A stretch of DNA of 64,000 nucleotides from Methanotrichaceae archaeon (GTDB lineage: Archaea > Halobacteriota > Methanosarcinia > Methanotrichales > Methanotrichaceae): the NCBI GenBank assembly GCA_013178225.1, contig JABLXE010000013.1:1-64000 (forward strand), in the 5' to 3' direction. This document shows positions 16,829 through 26,776 of the stretch, piece after piece. A program made the translations under genes and the position numbers. Below the pieces are notes generated by a model. It did no database searches. It was not told the origin of the DNA and was given only the letters and a program-made list of their open reading frames with translations. Every line of letters begins with the position of its first letter. Within the stretch, counting starts at the first letter, position 1.

Positions 16829-18078
16829 ATGGGGATGGAACGAGAAGTAGTTTGCGGGGCAGACATCCACAAGCAGTTTCTCTTAGCGACCATCTTATCC
16901 AAAGACGGTCAAAAGTTCCAGGACCGATTTGATACGAACTTCGAAGGGCTTCTGAATTTCAGACAATGGCTGCTAAATCATGGCTGTCGTAAATTAGCCG
17001 TTGAATCGACAGCGAGCTACTGGCTGCCGATCTACCTCGTTGTAGGAAAGGACGTCGAATTTATTCTGGCAAATGCCTATCAGATCAAGCATATTCCTGG
17101 TAGGAAGACGGACGTGCTTGATTCGGAATGGATCGCGGAGCTATGTCTCAAGGATTTGATATCTCCATCTCGAATCTTCTCAGAAGATGAGAGGGATTTG
17201 AGATCTATGACAAGAACCAGGGAGAGCTTTGTCGAGATGAGAACTCAAACCAAAAACAGAATTCACCAGGAATTGGAATCGGCATGCATCAAGCTCTCAT
17301 CAGTTTTTTCAGATATTTTCGGCAAATCAGGCCTCTATATTATCAGAGGCATACTAAATGGGTCGAGCATCGAGGATATTCTGGAGGGCATTCCCTCAAA
17401 GAAGCTCAAGGCCAAGAGAAAGGAAATCCAAGACGCTATCCGGGTGAACATGTCACCGGTCCAGGTAAGCCTCATCAGTCTGCTCTTGGATTCGGTTGAT
17501 ACCCTAAACAGAGAGATTGCATCAATCGATAAGCAGATCCAAGCTCTCATATCTGTACGACAAGAGGATCTGAAAATCGCCATGTCAATTCCTGGAATGG
17601 GATTCATCTCCGCATCGACTATTCTTGCCGAAATAGGGAATTTTGAGGATTTTAGGACCGGAGATAAATTGGCGGCTTATTGCGGATTAGTGCCGTCTGT
17701 CTATCAATCGGCCGGAAAGCTGATCACCGGACATATCACCAAGCGTGGCTCACCTCATGTGAGAAGGATGTTGATCGAGGTGGCACATGCCATATCCAGA
17801 ACCAAAGCCGATTCGAAGCTAAAGCGGTTTTATTTCAGAATTAAGAGCAGGCATGGTGCCAAAGTTGCCGTCGTTGCTCTGCCAGAAAGGTCGTCTGCAT
17901 ACTCCATCATCTGATCGTCAATCAGGAGATGTTCGTGGATGAGGCTACGAACAAATCCAAGCGAGCTAAGCCGGGAAGGTCTTCACCATCGTCTGAGACG
18001 ACTATTGGAGAGGCAATTCAGGTTCTCGTCAGAGCTGGATACGCGGTACAAAAAAGATCCGAGCAGGGAGGAGGATAG
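16829..18078 (+). pseudogene. IS110-family transposase with late frameshift
   Basis: The first frame gives 361 residues. The RuvC-like DEDD set is visible: Asp12 (GADIHK), Glu59 (AVESTASYW), Asp95 and Asp98 (KTDVLDSEW). The C-terminal transposase_20 domain has IPGMGFISASTILAEIGNF and KLAAYCGLVPS, and the TKRGSPHVRRMLIEVAHAI segment with the conserved Ser follows. At about 17880 a base is missing (GCTCTGCCAG): the other frame continues ARKVVCILHHLIVNQEMFVD as in intact relatives and runs to 18078. Catalytic parts are all before the shift, so the truncated protein might retain activity. IS110 elements move without terminal inverted repeats, guided by a noncoding end. Confidence 0.85.
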
Positions 18079-18140
18079 GTCACCACATCCTCCTTCATCG
18101 GATTGCTTTCATGGTAAAAAGAGAGGTTGGTTTGGGGGGT

Positions 18141-18890
18141 TCAGCTTGGTTGCGAAGGCAATGGATCAGACTTCAAGTCGGCACATGCCCCCTGCACGAA
18201 TTCATAGCCAGGCATAGGAAACGGGTATGTGTTGTTTTGGAAATCCCATGCCCATAGCGGCATGCTTGACATTATCCCACCATTTTCACCGGTGCAACTG
18301 CCGTTCATTCCCACAAACGTTTCATTCTTTATCCGACACTCACAAGTTAAGGGCTTATCTGGATTGGATGCGTTTTGGTTTTCTGTGCATGGAGCGCAGT
18401 CGCAGATAGCCCAATACTTATCCCCGCTATAACCAGTTGCGTTTTGATCACAAGCCGTTAGATTCCGCTTCAAAAGACTGCACCATCCACGATAAGAATA
18501 AGTTGATACCCAATCATACTTAGTTCCATTTACTTCATACTGTCCGGTTTTGATAGCAGTACAAATGGGAGCTTGATCTACATCGCAAGGATGTTCATTG
18601 GTACATTTGGCCAGCGTTTGGTTCTTGACCATGGTATCTTGGATTTCACTTGTGTAAACAATATGAGTTTCATTAACTCTCATACAGTCGCAATCAGCTT
18701 TGTCGCCATGCATATTGCAGTCGTTAGAGTTGGTACAAAGGGCGTGCCATCCAGTACACAAGACAAAATCCTGAGGTACATCAATATCGGTGCCACTATC
18801 AGTTTCGTTGTCAACATCCGCCAAAGATATTGATCCATAACTCATTACTATCCAGATTATACACGTGATCACTAAAAATTTGAACCTCAA
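18141..18890 (-). CDS. Secreted cysteine-rich protein of unknown function
   Basis: 249 residues beginning from a TTG codon (residue 1) with GGAGGAG just upstream. A signal peptide (FLVITCIIWIVMSYGSISLA) is followed by a mature part with about 20 Cys in spaced pairs (CDC, CDCAPC, CECR) and many N-glycosylation sequons. The pattern CTGWHALCTNSNDCNMHGDK...CDCMRV recurs loosely as CTENQNASNPDKPLTCECRI, suggesting two related disulfide-knotted domains. No family was recognised. It is probably exported and disulfide-bonded. It is flanked by the IS110 relic and MsrA, with no operon. Confidence 0.7.
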   Translation of the reverse strand: MRFKFLVITCIIWIVMSYGSISLADVDNETDSGTDIDVPQDFVLCTGWHALCTNSNDCNMHGDKADCDCMRVNETHIVYTSEIQDTMVKNQTLAKCTNEHPCDVDQAPICTAIKTGQYEVNGTKYDWVSTYSYRGWCSLLKRNLTACDQNATGYSGDKYWAICDCAPCTENQNASNPDKPLTCECRIKNETFVGMNGSCTGENGGIMSSMPLWAWDFQNNTYPFPMPGYEFVQGACADLKSDPLPSQPS

Positions 18891-19264
18891 CTTCTCTCCT
18901 CCTTAGATGATTTATCTGATACCCCATCACGCATAGCAATTTCTATCTCTCAAAGTAGATAAATCTATCACATTTTAGCATGATGTTCGGTCGGGCATGG
19001 AGAGGGGACTCAATGAGTCATATGAGAGACTCGATGAACTATTGAGTAGGCTCTTAGCCGAGAAGACTCGGGTGTAGGATCACTTTCACGCCGCATGGAC
19101 GACATACTTCAACTATTACTAAGATTAGTAGATTTGAGACGGCCACCCCCTCGTATTTACTCCCTTCGGCTGGCTCCAGCTATCCCTTTTGGAGTGGATT
19201 ACTCAATGATATCACCAGAACCATTCATCCGGAAATGCAGGAGCCTCGCCGCATCCAAGAATTG
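18891..19264. other. Intergenic; short frame only
   Basis: A 26-codon plus-strand frame at 18997 (MERGLNESYERLDELLSRLL...) could be the tail of a lost gene. Nothing else was seen. Confidence 0.35.
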
Positions 19265-19765
19265 CTATCTCGATCTTAAGGTGTGGCATGAACCGCTTTT
19301 ATGCTTCTCGAAATAGTCCTGGTGATACGCTTCGGCTTCATAGAAGGTTGATGCCGGAAGGATCTGGGTCACCGATTTGTCAATATAGATGCTTGAACGA
19401 TCGAACTCTTCTTTGGATTTCTCAGCTGCTATCCTCTGTGCCTCATTATGGTAGAAGATGGCCGAACGATATTGTGATCCTACATCCGGTCCCTGGCGAT
19501 TAAGTGTTGTTGGATTGTGAACCCTCCAGAATATTGCAAGCAACTCTTCGTAAGATACAACCTTTGGGTCGAACTTCACCAGTACGGCTTCGGCATGGCC
19601 TGTTATCCCGGTACAAACGTCCCGATATGTCGGATTAGGGTAAGTACCGTCGGTGTATCCCACGGTTGTTTCTATCACTCCTTTTGCATGCTTGAAGATC
19701 GACTCTACACCCCAGAAGCAGCCAGCGGCAAAGGTGGCAAGTTCGTAAGTAGAATCTTCGGTCAT
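19265..19765 (-). CDS. msrA: Peptide methionine-S-sulfoxide reductase A
   Basis: 166 residues from MTEDSTYELATFAAG. The signature GCFWGVE holds the catalytic Cys16. YRDVCTGITGHAEAV and YRSAIFYHNEAQ are the usual substrate-binding segments. A single Cys near the C-terminus (SGSCHTL) can act in recycling by thioredoxin. The enzyme reduces methionine-S-sulfoxide in damaged proteins. ATG at 19765 is preferred over the longer frame because a TATA-like GATTTAAATTC lies about 25 bases upstream, as in leaderless archaeal transcripts. Confidence 0.93.
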   Translation of the reverse strand: MTEDSTYELATFAAGCFWGVESIFKHAKGVIETTVGYTDGTYPNPTYRDVCTGITGHAEAVLVKFDPKVVSYEELLAIFWRVHNPTTLNRQGPDVGSQYRSAIFYHNEAQRIAAEKSKEEFDRSSIYIDKSVTQILPASTFYEAEAYHQDYFEKHKSGSCHTLRSR

Positions 19766-19864
19766 GACATCGCATATAGTGCTGGAAGAATTTAAATCAC
19801 ACTGATAGCGCATTGGGTGACAGAGGATCGCATCTAATTCATAATGGGAGTACCGTTTGCCTGA

Positions 19865-20460
19865 TTATATAATGTCATGTATTGCTCTCACCACGCTTTT
19901 CCATTCCGGGCAATAATGAACCTGATCCGAGTAATCTTCAATATCAGTTCCGTTTAGGCTCCACGGATGCAAGAAAAGAATTCCATGTCTATTGGGATCG
20001 CTCTTGACAAATTCTACGATGTTCATGTCGAGGTCATCGATCAGCACATCTGATGGTATAGTATGCTTAATTCCCGTACTGGCGCGATGGTATTTAGTTA
20101 AGGACGGAAAGTGAGTGCAGAGCCATTGTCGGTCGCCTCTTCTGCATTAGGCCGTCTGGCTGTTACCACGAAAACGTCATGACCAGCAATCTGCTCGATG
20201 CCTTCTTGAGAACCTTCTATCAGTGGCAGGCTCAGTGTGTAATCTGGGTCAGCCAGCAATCTACCTATCTCGGACCATATCTCTCTACCAGAAAAGGTCC
20301 AATGTGCTCGATTGATATCGCTTTTGAGATACTTCAGGCCGTACTCTTTTTCGATTACCTTCAGAACGGCACTTACCTGATCCGCCAATACCCCATCAAT
20401 ATCCACAGCGATCTTCAATCTTGACTCCAATCCAAATTTCATCCATTTCTTATAAACCAT
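19865..20460 (-). pseudogene. 5'(3')-deoxyribonucleotidase-like HAD protein, frameshifted
   Basis: The first frame (120 residues) has HAD motif I AVDIDGVLADQ and motif II DVFVVTARRP. Frame is lost at about 20133 (GCGACCGACAATGG). In the other frame the protein continues RQWLCTHFPSLTKYHRA, then DVLIDDLDMNIVEFVKSDPN with motif IV (IDD) and ends HDII at 19865. Joined length is about 197 residues, normal for the NT5C-type family that removes phosphate from deoxynucleotides. One missing base explains the split; whether it is real decay or a sequencing error is open. Confidence 0.75.
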
Positions 20461-20520
20461 TGTCTACTGTAGTGGCTTGTTACTTTATTTATTCGTTCTT
20501 CACTCCATTTTTCATATCGC

Positions 20521-21981
20521 TCATGAAATTACTCCTCGATAAATCGAGACCAGAGTGCCTACTATGCATAGCATTCCCGCGAGTATTACGACTCGGCTTA
20601 TGGTCATAGAAAGCAATACTGGTCCGGCCTCAATAAATGTCCCATAGTATCCAGCTTGGGCAAGCTGCATCGACACCAGAACGCCTGAAAAGGATACGCC
20701 CAGTGCCATTCCCAGGTTTCTTAGAGTGGCAGTAAAGCTGGAAGCAATGTTTATCTTTGCTTTAGGCAGTGCCCTCATTACCTCGGTGTTGTTGGGGCTC
20801 TGGAAGAAAACGCCGCCAATACCCATACACATAAAGGTGAACAGCAGCGGAAGGAGATCGTGCCCTGCACGTCCAGCCAGATAGCCAAAAAGCATCATGG
20901 AAATTGCCATGATCAACATTCCTAAGGCGGCTAAGTACCTGAACTGGTGTTTGTCGTAGATCCATCCCGTTACAGGAGCACCAAAAACCATTATGGCAGG
21001 GACAATGAGGTAGATCAATCCCACCTGTGATGCCGTATAACCCATCACGCCCTCAAAATAGAATGGCCCCAAGATGGATATCATCAGGTTGGCTACAAAG
21101 AAGATTATCATGCTGATACATGGAAGCACAAACATCCTGTAGCGGAATATGGACAGATCCAGTATCGGAGCGTCGTGCCTGGACTCAGTGATCACAAAAG
21201 CCGCAAGAGAACCTATAAAGATCAAAGCCAAGACAACAATGGACGGCTGAAAAGTAAAACTAATTGAAAGTTCGCCCAATAGAGCCATCAGCGAGACTAT
21301 AAAGGTAATCAGCGTTACCGCACCGATCCAGTCCACCTCCAAGTTGCTGGATCTATCTTCAGCGATTTTCATGTACCTGGACGAAAGAAGCAACTGAGTG
21401 AGACCAATAGGCACGTTTATGAGGAAGATGTACTTCCAGCCCAATAGATCTACGATAAAGCCGCCCAACGTTGGTCCGATTATGCTGCCGATGGCTACTG
21501 TGGCTCCAATGTAACCCATGGCTCAGCCCTGCTCACCACGAGGAAAAGAAAGGAAGATTATGGCAGAACTTATCGAAAACATCATGGCGGCCCCAGTAGC
21601 CTGGATTATCCTGCAAAGCACAAGGATGTCCAAGCTCATTGACAGCCCACAGGCTAAGGAACTGAATGTGAAGAGTGCGATCCCAAGCAAGAAGAGCCTG
21701 GCCTTTCCGGTATACTCGGCGACCTTGCCAAAGATCATGAGCAAGCTGGTGAGTGTGACCAGATAAGAGGTGATGATCATTTGTGACTGGGCGATGTTGA
21801 CATCAAAATATCCCGTAATGGTCGGAAGGGCGATGCTAACTACAGATCCATCAACCACGGCCATCAGGACGCCTGCGAGAACCAGTAACATAACCATGTA
21901 ACGGTTCTTGCTGCCCGATTCGTGACTTAAATACTGATCTTCAGCATGCATCCCGCGCCTCATTCTCTTGGAGTTCTGCAT
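20521..21981 (-). pseudogene. MFS drug transporter (DHA2 type) with in-frame UGA
   Basis: Two open stretches in the same frame (152 and 332 residues) are separated only by a TGA codon at 21523-21525 in FPRGEQG-stop-AMGYIGATV. Relatives have Arg there (RGRAMG), and CGA to TGA is one transition. Together they make a roughly 486-residue 14-helix exporter: SVVSIALPTITGYFDV, then SYLVTLTSLLMIFGKVAEYT with motif A, and GSIIGPTLGGFIVDLLGWKY with motif C. It would export toxic compounds by proton antiport. Both halves are otherwise undamaged, so the mutation is probably recent. Confidence 0.82.
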
Positions 21982-22330
21982 CTATTAGGTGGGGTTAAAA
22001 TGGACCCGTAAGTAGATTCCGGTGACAGATAAGTGAGAAGAAGAGATAAACCTGAATTGGGTCCGAGGTCATAGACGTCGAAGATATCGATATTTCGGCA
22101 TGATGTCATGGTCGGCCTCCGCTTCAGTACCTAACTTGTAGAAGGGATCGAGGCTCTGGCTTCCCCCACATGTTCGCTCCCGTCGGAAAGTATTCAGGAG
22201 TGTTCTAGGGGCCAATTTTGCCACGTGACATGGAAGCCTGATCTATTTTGCAATGAGACTGCCCTGGGCCTAGTCAATAATATCTTACAATTCCAATCGG
22301 AGTATGACGCAAGAAGAAAAATGTAATCGA
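21982..22330. other. Intergenic, no gene seen
   Basis: 350 bases between the transporter start and the end of the winged-helix gene. The left part must hold the transporter promoter. No coding frame was found. Confidence 0.4.
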
Positions 22331-22954
22331 TTATGATTTTACCGCATCTTGTGTTGCTTCAGGCCCTTTCAGTGACATCTTTTTAAGCCGCTTTTGCTCA
22401 GTACCTGCCAGTTCCGCTATCTTTTCTTTGGAGTCAACTGAATAGATCCTGACACTCTTGCCTCCCCGATACAATGGTTTAGACTTGATGTCCAGCTTGG
22501 AAAGGGCTATGCCCAATTGCCTGCTGTCCATTCCCACTGCTTTCGATACTTCCGCTGGCGTGGGTTCGCGGCTTGCTTCTAACTCGGAAAGGATGAAGTT
22601 AAGTGACTTCTTTACCGCTTCTGGAGTTGAGGCTAGAGTTTTGGCTTTAGGAGCCTTTTTGGTCTTCTTTGCCCGCGTTTTCTTGGTAGCAGCCGGTTGC
22701 ACTTGTGGCACAGAATTTCCGGTCGTTGTGCAAGCTTCCGACTCTCGTAATGAAAATATCATTGCTCGACCGCGCCGTTCTATTACGATCTTATCTTCAC
22801 GACCAAGCCAACCCAATCCACCATAAACCAAATCACGCCTGAGACCGCTCGCTTTCACGATGCTCTCGATGGAACTTGGTCCTTTCTTGTTGAGTATCTC
22901 CCATACCTGACCAGCTTTCATTCCAAATACCAATTCTGCCGTTGGCTCCGTCAT
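22331..22954 (-). CDS. Two winged-helix domains joined by a basic linker
   Basis: 207 residues from MTEPTAELVFGMKAGQVWEI. The N-terminal winged helix (about 1-70, ILNKKGPSSIESIVKASGLR) resembles the DUF2582 type. A Lys-rich linker (TKKTRAKKTKKAPKAKT) follows, then a second helix-turn-helix (LNFILSELEASREPTPAEVS). It is likely a DNA-binding regulator or chromatin protein. ATG at 22954 is chosen because a TATA-like ATATTTATAGC lies about 25-30 bases upstream. The frame extends further upstream but reads through repeat DNA. Confidence 0.75.
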   Translation of the reverse strand: MTEPTAELVFGMKAGQVWEILNKKGPSSIESIVKASGLRRDLVYGGLGWLGREDKIVIERRGRAMIFSLRESEACTTTGNSVPQVQPAATKKTRAKKTKKAPKAKTLASTPEAVKKSLNFILSELEASREPTPAEVSKAVGMDSRQLGIALSKLDIKSKPLYRGGKSVRIYSVDSKEKIAELAGTEQKRLKKMSLKGPEATQDAVKS

Positions 22955-23032
22955 AATACAAAAAAAGTCCATAATGCTATAAATATCCAGGGGGAAATCT
23001 ACTATTTTCTGAACCCTTAGGTGCAATGATAC

Positions 23033-23160
23033 CGTCGGGCTCACGCCTCCGTCGCGCCCCTCCCCAGTGAGGGCGCTCCTACGGCGCTCCGCCCTCCCTG
23101 GTTTGTAATGTGCGAACAATATGCCGTGTGCCAACTTTGTACACCATGTTGCATGCCATT
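23033..23160. repeat. Dispersed repeat, copy 1, flanking the dehydrogenase pair
   Basis: CGTCGGGCTC..., GGCGCTCCGCCCTC and GAACAATATGCCGTGTGCCA match 24701-24800 in the same orientation and order. Copy 1 has an extra GC-rich stretch inside. The two copies enclose 23.2-24.7 kb. Confidence 0.6.
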
Positions 23161-23400
23161 TGAGTAAGCCTGCCGGATGTTCTCAGCCCTAGGTTGTGAC
23201 TGTGACTTGGTTGCGCTTAGGGTTCCCGTCTGTGGCGGAGAATCGGCTCTAAATACTACCACGAGAACCGTTCCAGTATTGTGCCCCAACGAGCGAAGAG
23301 CAAAGCATTTTTTGCCTTTTGAACAAAGGTTTGACGCCTTAGAACCAGAGTGTGTTACTTATAAATTATAGAAGGTACTGTGTAATGACTGGTGGGATAA

Positions 23401-23667
23401 ATGGATGAAATTGATGTGAATATTCTAGAAGCGATCAATGCCATCTCTCCAAAGTCATTTATCAGTCCGGTTAAAGTCAATGACGTCCTGAAGCTTGACC
23501 AGGATCTGCTGGGAACTCGTCTGATATTCTTAAAGAAATCGGGCTACGTAGACATCATTAAAAGCGAGTATCCATCCAGCCTGGCACTTCCAAATTCGAT
23601 CTCAAAGGTCTACCTCACGGACTTAGGTCGTAAGGCTTTGGTGGAAAGTCGAGACTCAGCTCATTGA
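23401..23667 (+). CDS. Small winged-helix protein
   Basis: 88 residues, MDEIDVNILEAINAISPKSF through LTDLGRKALVES. The order of helices, ending in a two-strand wing (SKVYLTDLGRKAL), matches MarR/PadR-like winged helices. GGTGG lies just ahead of the ATG. It is 16 bases from the dehydrogenase start and on the same strand, so it may regulate that gene. Confidence 0.7.
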   Translation: MDEIDVNILEAINAISPKSFISPVKVNDVLKLDQDLLGTRLIFLKKSGYVDIIKSEYPSSLALPNSISKVYLTDLGRKALVESRDSAH

Positions 23668-23683
23668 GCTTCATATCGCCAAG

Positions 23684-24700
23684 ATGCCTACCTCCGAAAT
23701 GATGCGCGCTATGATCCTGGAAAGACCAGGGGAACTGCTGCAGTTGAAGGAGATTCCTGTCCCGGTGCCACGTCCAGAAGAAGTCCTCATCAAAGTGCAC
23801 GCCTGCGGAGTGTGCCGCACCGACCTCCATATAGTGGACGGAGAGCTTCCTCATCCCAAGCTTCCCCTGATTCTCGGCCACGAGATCATAGGCACAGTGG
23901 TACAAACGGGAGAGAAGGCGGACGAGTTTGCCATCGGCCAGAGAATCGGGCTTCCCTGGCTCGGATACACAGACGGAAGCTGCACCTACTGCAAAAAGGG
24001 CAAAGAGAATCTCTGCGATAATGCCAGGTTCACAGGCTACACTCTGGACGGCGGCTATGCCGACTACACAGTTGCGGACCACAGATATTGCTTTCCAGTA
24101 CCTGTATCCTATTCCGATGTGGAAGCGGCACCCCTCATGTGTGCAGGGCTTATCGGCTACAGATCCTATCATATGGCCGCAGAAGAGCCCGGCGTAAAGC
24201 GCCTGGGAATCTATGGTTTCGGGGCCGCGGCTCATATAATCTGCCAGGTGGCGGTTTATCAGGGAAAAGAAGTCTATGCCTTCACCAGAACGGAAGATAC
24301 CGCGGCACAGGAGTTTGCCTGCCGCCTGGGAGCGGTGTGGGCTGGCGGGTCAGACCAGCAGCCTCCTGAGCTGCTGGATGCAGCGATCATTTTTGCCCCC
24401 GTCGGCTCGCTCATACCGGCTGCTCTGAGAGCTTCTGCCAAAGGAGGCAGAATCATCTGCGGTGGAATACACATGAGCGACATTCCCTCGTTTCCCTATA
24501 GCATCATGTGGGAACAGAGGATGATTAGATCTGTTGCCAACCTAACCCGCCAGGATGGTCGTGAGTTTCTGAAGATTGCCCCCAAGGTCCCTGTGAAGAC
24601 CGAGGTACAGACCTATGGTCTGGAGGACGCCAATCGAGCCTTGGACGACCTGCGCCATGGCAGAATTACCGGAGCAGCCGTGCTGGATATGAATCAATGA
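23684..24700 (+). CDS. Zinc-dependent alcohol dehydrogenase
   Basis: 338 residues of the medium-chain dehydrogenase family. Catalytic zinc ligands are in ACGVCRTDLH and LGHEIIG. The structural zinc loop is C-x2-C-x7-C (SCTYCKKGKENLC). The NAD(P)-binding segment GIYGFGAAAHI departs from the usual GxGxxG. The overall sequence is closest to the single-protein AdhP/AdhA-like group with a WLGYTDGSCTYC loop. It would interconvert an alcohol and an aldehyde. The start is uncertain (MPTSEMM or a later Met). Its GC content is higher than its neighbours and it is flanked by direct repeats, which suggests acquisition. Confidence 0.88.
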   Translation: MPTSEMMRAMILERPGELLQLKEIPVPVPRPEEVLIKVHACGVCRTDLHIVDGELPHPKLPLILGHEIIGTVVQTGEKADEFAIGQRIGLPWLGYTDGSCTYCKKGKENLCDNARFTGYTLDGGYADYTVADHRYCFPVPVSYSDVEAAPLMCAGLIGYRSYHMAAEEPGVKRLGIYGFGAAAHIICQVAVYQGKEVYAFTRTEDTAAQEFACRLGAVWAGGSDQQPPELLDAAIIFAPVGSLIPAALRASAKGGRIICGGIHMSDIPSFPYSIMWEQRMIRSVANLTRQDGREFLKIAPKVPVKTEVQTYGLEDANRALDDLRHGRITGAAVLDMNQ

Positions 24701-24800
24701 CGCCGTCGGGCTCCGCATCCGGCGCTCCGCCCTCTTCGGTTGGTTATGTCGAACGATATGCCGCGTGACAACTCGCATACTATGTTGCACGCTATGGGGC
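24701..24800. repeat. Dispersed repeat, copy 2, flanking the dehydrogenase pair
   Basis: CGTCGGGCTC, GGCGCTCCGCCCTC and GAACGATATGCCGCGTG follow directly on the dehydrogenase stop codon. Same orientation as 23033-23160. Confidence 0.6.
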
Positions 24801-24801
24801 G

Positions 24802-26495
24802 TTACTTAAGGCATGAAGACCAAGACTGATGCGGAAATAGAAACATCCCCCGATCCCAATGACATATCCCACATTTCGCATTAACATTCCATTCCATTCC
24901 ATAGTACTTTTTGCAGTCCTCTCCGAGCAGCCTTAAGATCAGTTCCTGCGCCTCATTCAATTTAAGATGCTGGCTCATCACATTTTGATCATCACATACT
25001 ATTATTAAAGTTACTCTCATAAATATCTGGAACACCCATCTCATGGTTGGTTTTTGGGTTGGCTTCCTAAGTTGATTGGGAACACTATTCCCTGTCTCCC
25101 TGAGTCTTTTCCGAAGCTTCCACTCCGCGTATGAATAAACAAGCAAGCAAAGGACCATAATCATTGACAAGGCCTCGATGCGTTCCTCCTTCTTGAGAAA
25201 CACTTCAGAGACGTGGAAACTTTTGTTTTTCAGGAAGCGAAAGCCTCTCTCCACAATTTGCTGCCCTTTATAATGTTCAGCATGGTCTCCGATTCGAGAT
25301 CCAAATCATTGCTCGCTAACACGAACCTGCCAAGTTTATGGCGTTCGCGCGTTACAGATGCTTGATCGATTTCAATATCAGCTTCGATTGCATACTGGAC
25401 TATCCGCGTTTCATCCTTCTTTGGTCTTCCCCTCTTTTTTTCTACACGTTCCAAGACCATGGCGATCTTAAGATCCTTGAATTTGAGAAAAGGATGATCA
25501 CAAATCCATTTCCTTGCTGCAGCTATGGCATCTGGTTCACAAGCATACCGTTCGCGCCGCAGTGATTTGAGATCCTTTTCGGCATCGATCAGCTTTTTTT
25601 TGAAGTCTCTTATCAAACGTTTTCTCCATTCGCGCCTGCATCTCCTGAGACCAGATAACCACTGCTTTCTGAGGGATGTCTCCAAAATTCAGATAAGTAG
25701 CATGGAAAGCATAGCGTGGATCGGTTGCAGGTGTCATTTCCAGTTCTGCTGATATCAAGGCCTTTGCAGCTCCTACTGTCGCAGGAACGCGAGTGATCCA
25801 ATGAAGGTCTTTTCCAGGTAGTCTGAGGTTTTCTTCCGTATAAATAGCGCTATCTGCGACCCAGTAACTGGAATCTTCGACGGAAATGGACCCCCTAAGC
25901 CTCTGGATCATCTCCATCAAACTCTTTTTATCAGATTTGTTTCCGGAGAATGCTTGTGCAAAAAGAGGAACGCCAGACTGATTCACGACCATCCCTAAAA
26001 TAAAGCGCTTGAGATCCATTCGATTATCTTTGGCATGGCCGAAAGTAATTTCAATTGAATCCGTGCTATCTGGAGCATCGCCTTCATACTTTCCGAACAT
26101 CGAGAAATTTGTTGTATCCACATGGAGAAGATGAGTCTCTTCGGTCATTTTGCTCATGGCTTTAAGAGCAATCTCATTGAACAGCTCGGTGGAACCATAC
26201 TCGAAAATTGCATCTAATGTTCTCCCCAATGCATCATCATTCAGGTCCGATGGCGAAATGCCCTCTCCCAATAAGCTCTCGGTGGGCAGACCAATGAAAA
26301 AGTTGGAGTAGAAATAGAGGCGGGATTCAATAAAACCCAGGCCATTCAGAGTCATGGCCTTTATTATGCAGAATGACTGGCTTTATGCCGTCTGGTTTTT
26401 GGAAGCGCGCGATCTATGACCTCAGCTATGCCAAGCTCATCGAAGATTCCAGCTATTATCCCAAAATGATCGATCGCATTTGTTGATATATCCAT
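24802..26495 (-). pseudogene. IS1634-family transposase, three frameshifts
   Basis: Start MDISTNAIDHFGIIAGIFDE at 26495. Frame breaks near 26375 (TCTGCATAATAAAGG, one base short of SAIIKAM). The next part runs MTLNGLGFIESRLYF, HLLHVDTTNFSMFGKY (Asp of DDE) and YWVADSAIYTEENL (second Asp). It breaks again near 25600. The third part contains KKKLIDAEKDLKSLRRE and ETMLNIIKGSKLWREAF. It breaks at about 25250, and the last part has RGFRFLKNKSFHVSEVFLKK with the catalytic Glu region, then MVLCLLVYSYAEW. All family segments are present in order, so this is a full-length element disabled by small indels. Confidence 0.85.
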
Positions 26496-26776
26496 GCTAC
26501 TTCCCTTCGAGGAAGCATATAGTTGATCTATTAAAAAAACCTATCCATAAAAATCTGGAGAAATCATGGAGTGTTTAAACCGTTAGTGCGAAATATGGGA
26601 TCATCTGGCTTCACAGAGATAAACAATCGAATGCAAATCTCTAATCATTTATTCGTATTCCGAGAATCTAAGATAACAATATAACCTTCGTAGAGCTTAC
26701 TAAAATCAGGCTACTATAAATTATAAGGGGTCGCAGATCTGATCTGCGATCCGCTTTTGTACATCATTTGAGACCT
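26496..26776. other. Intergenic, AT-rich, no gene seen
   Basis: Contains a hairpin at 26728-26752 described separately and otherwise nothing recognisable. Confidence 0.4.
26728..26752 (-). terminator. Hairpin downstream of the C-x5-C protein gene
   Basis: TCGCAGATC and GATCTGCGA are a perfect inverted repeat around one base, extended by GGG/TCC with one wobble pair. It lies about 25 bases past the gene's stop. No strong U-run follows on the minus strand, so its role as a terminator is uncertain. Confidence 0.35.
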
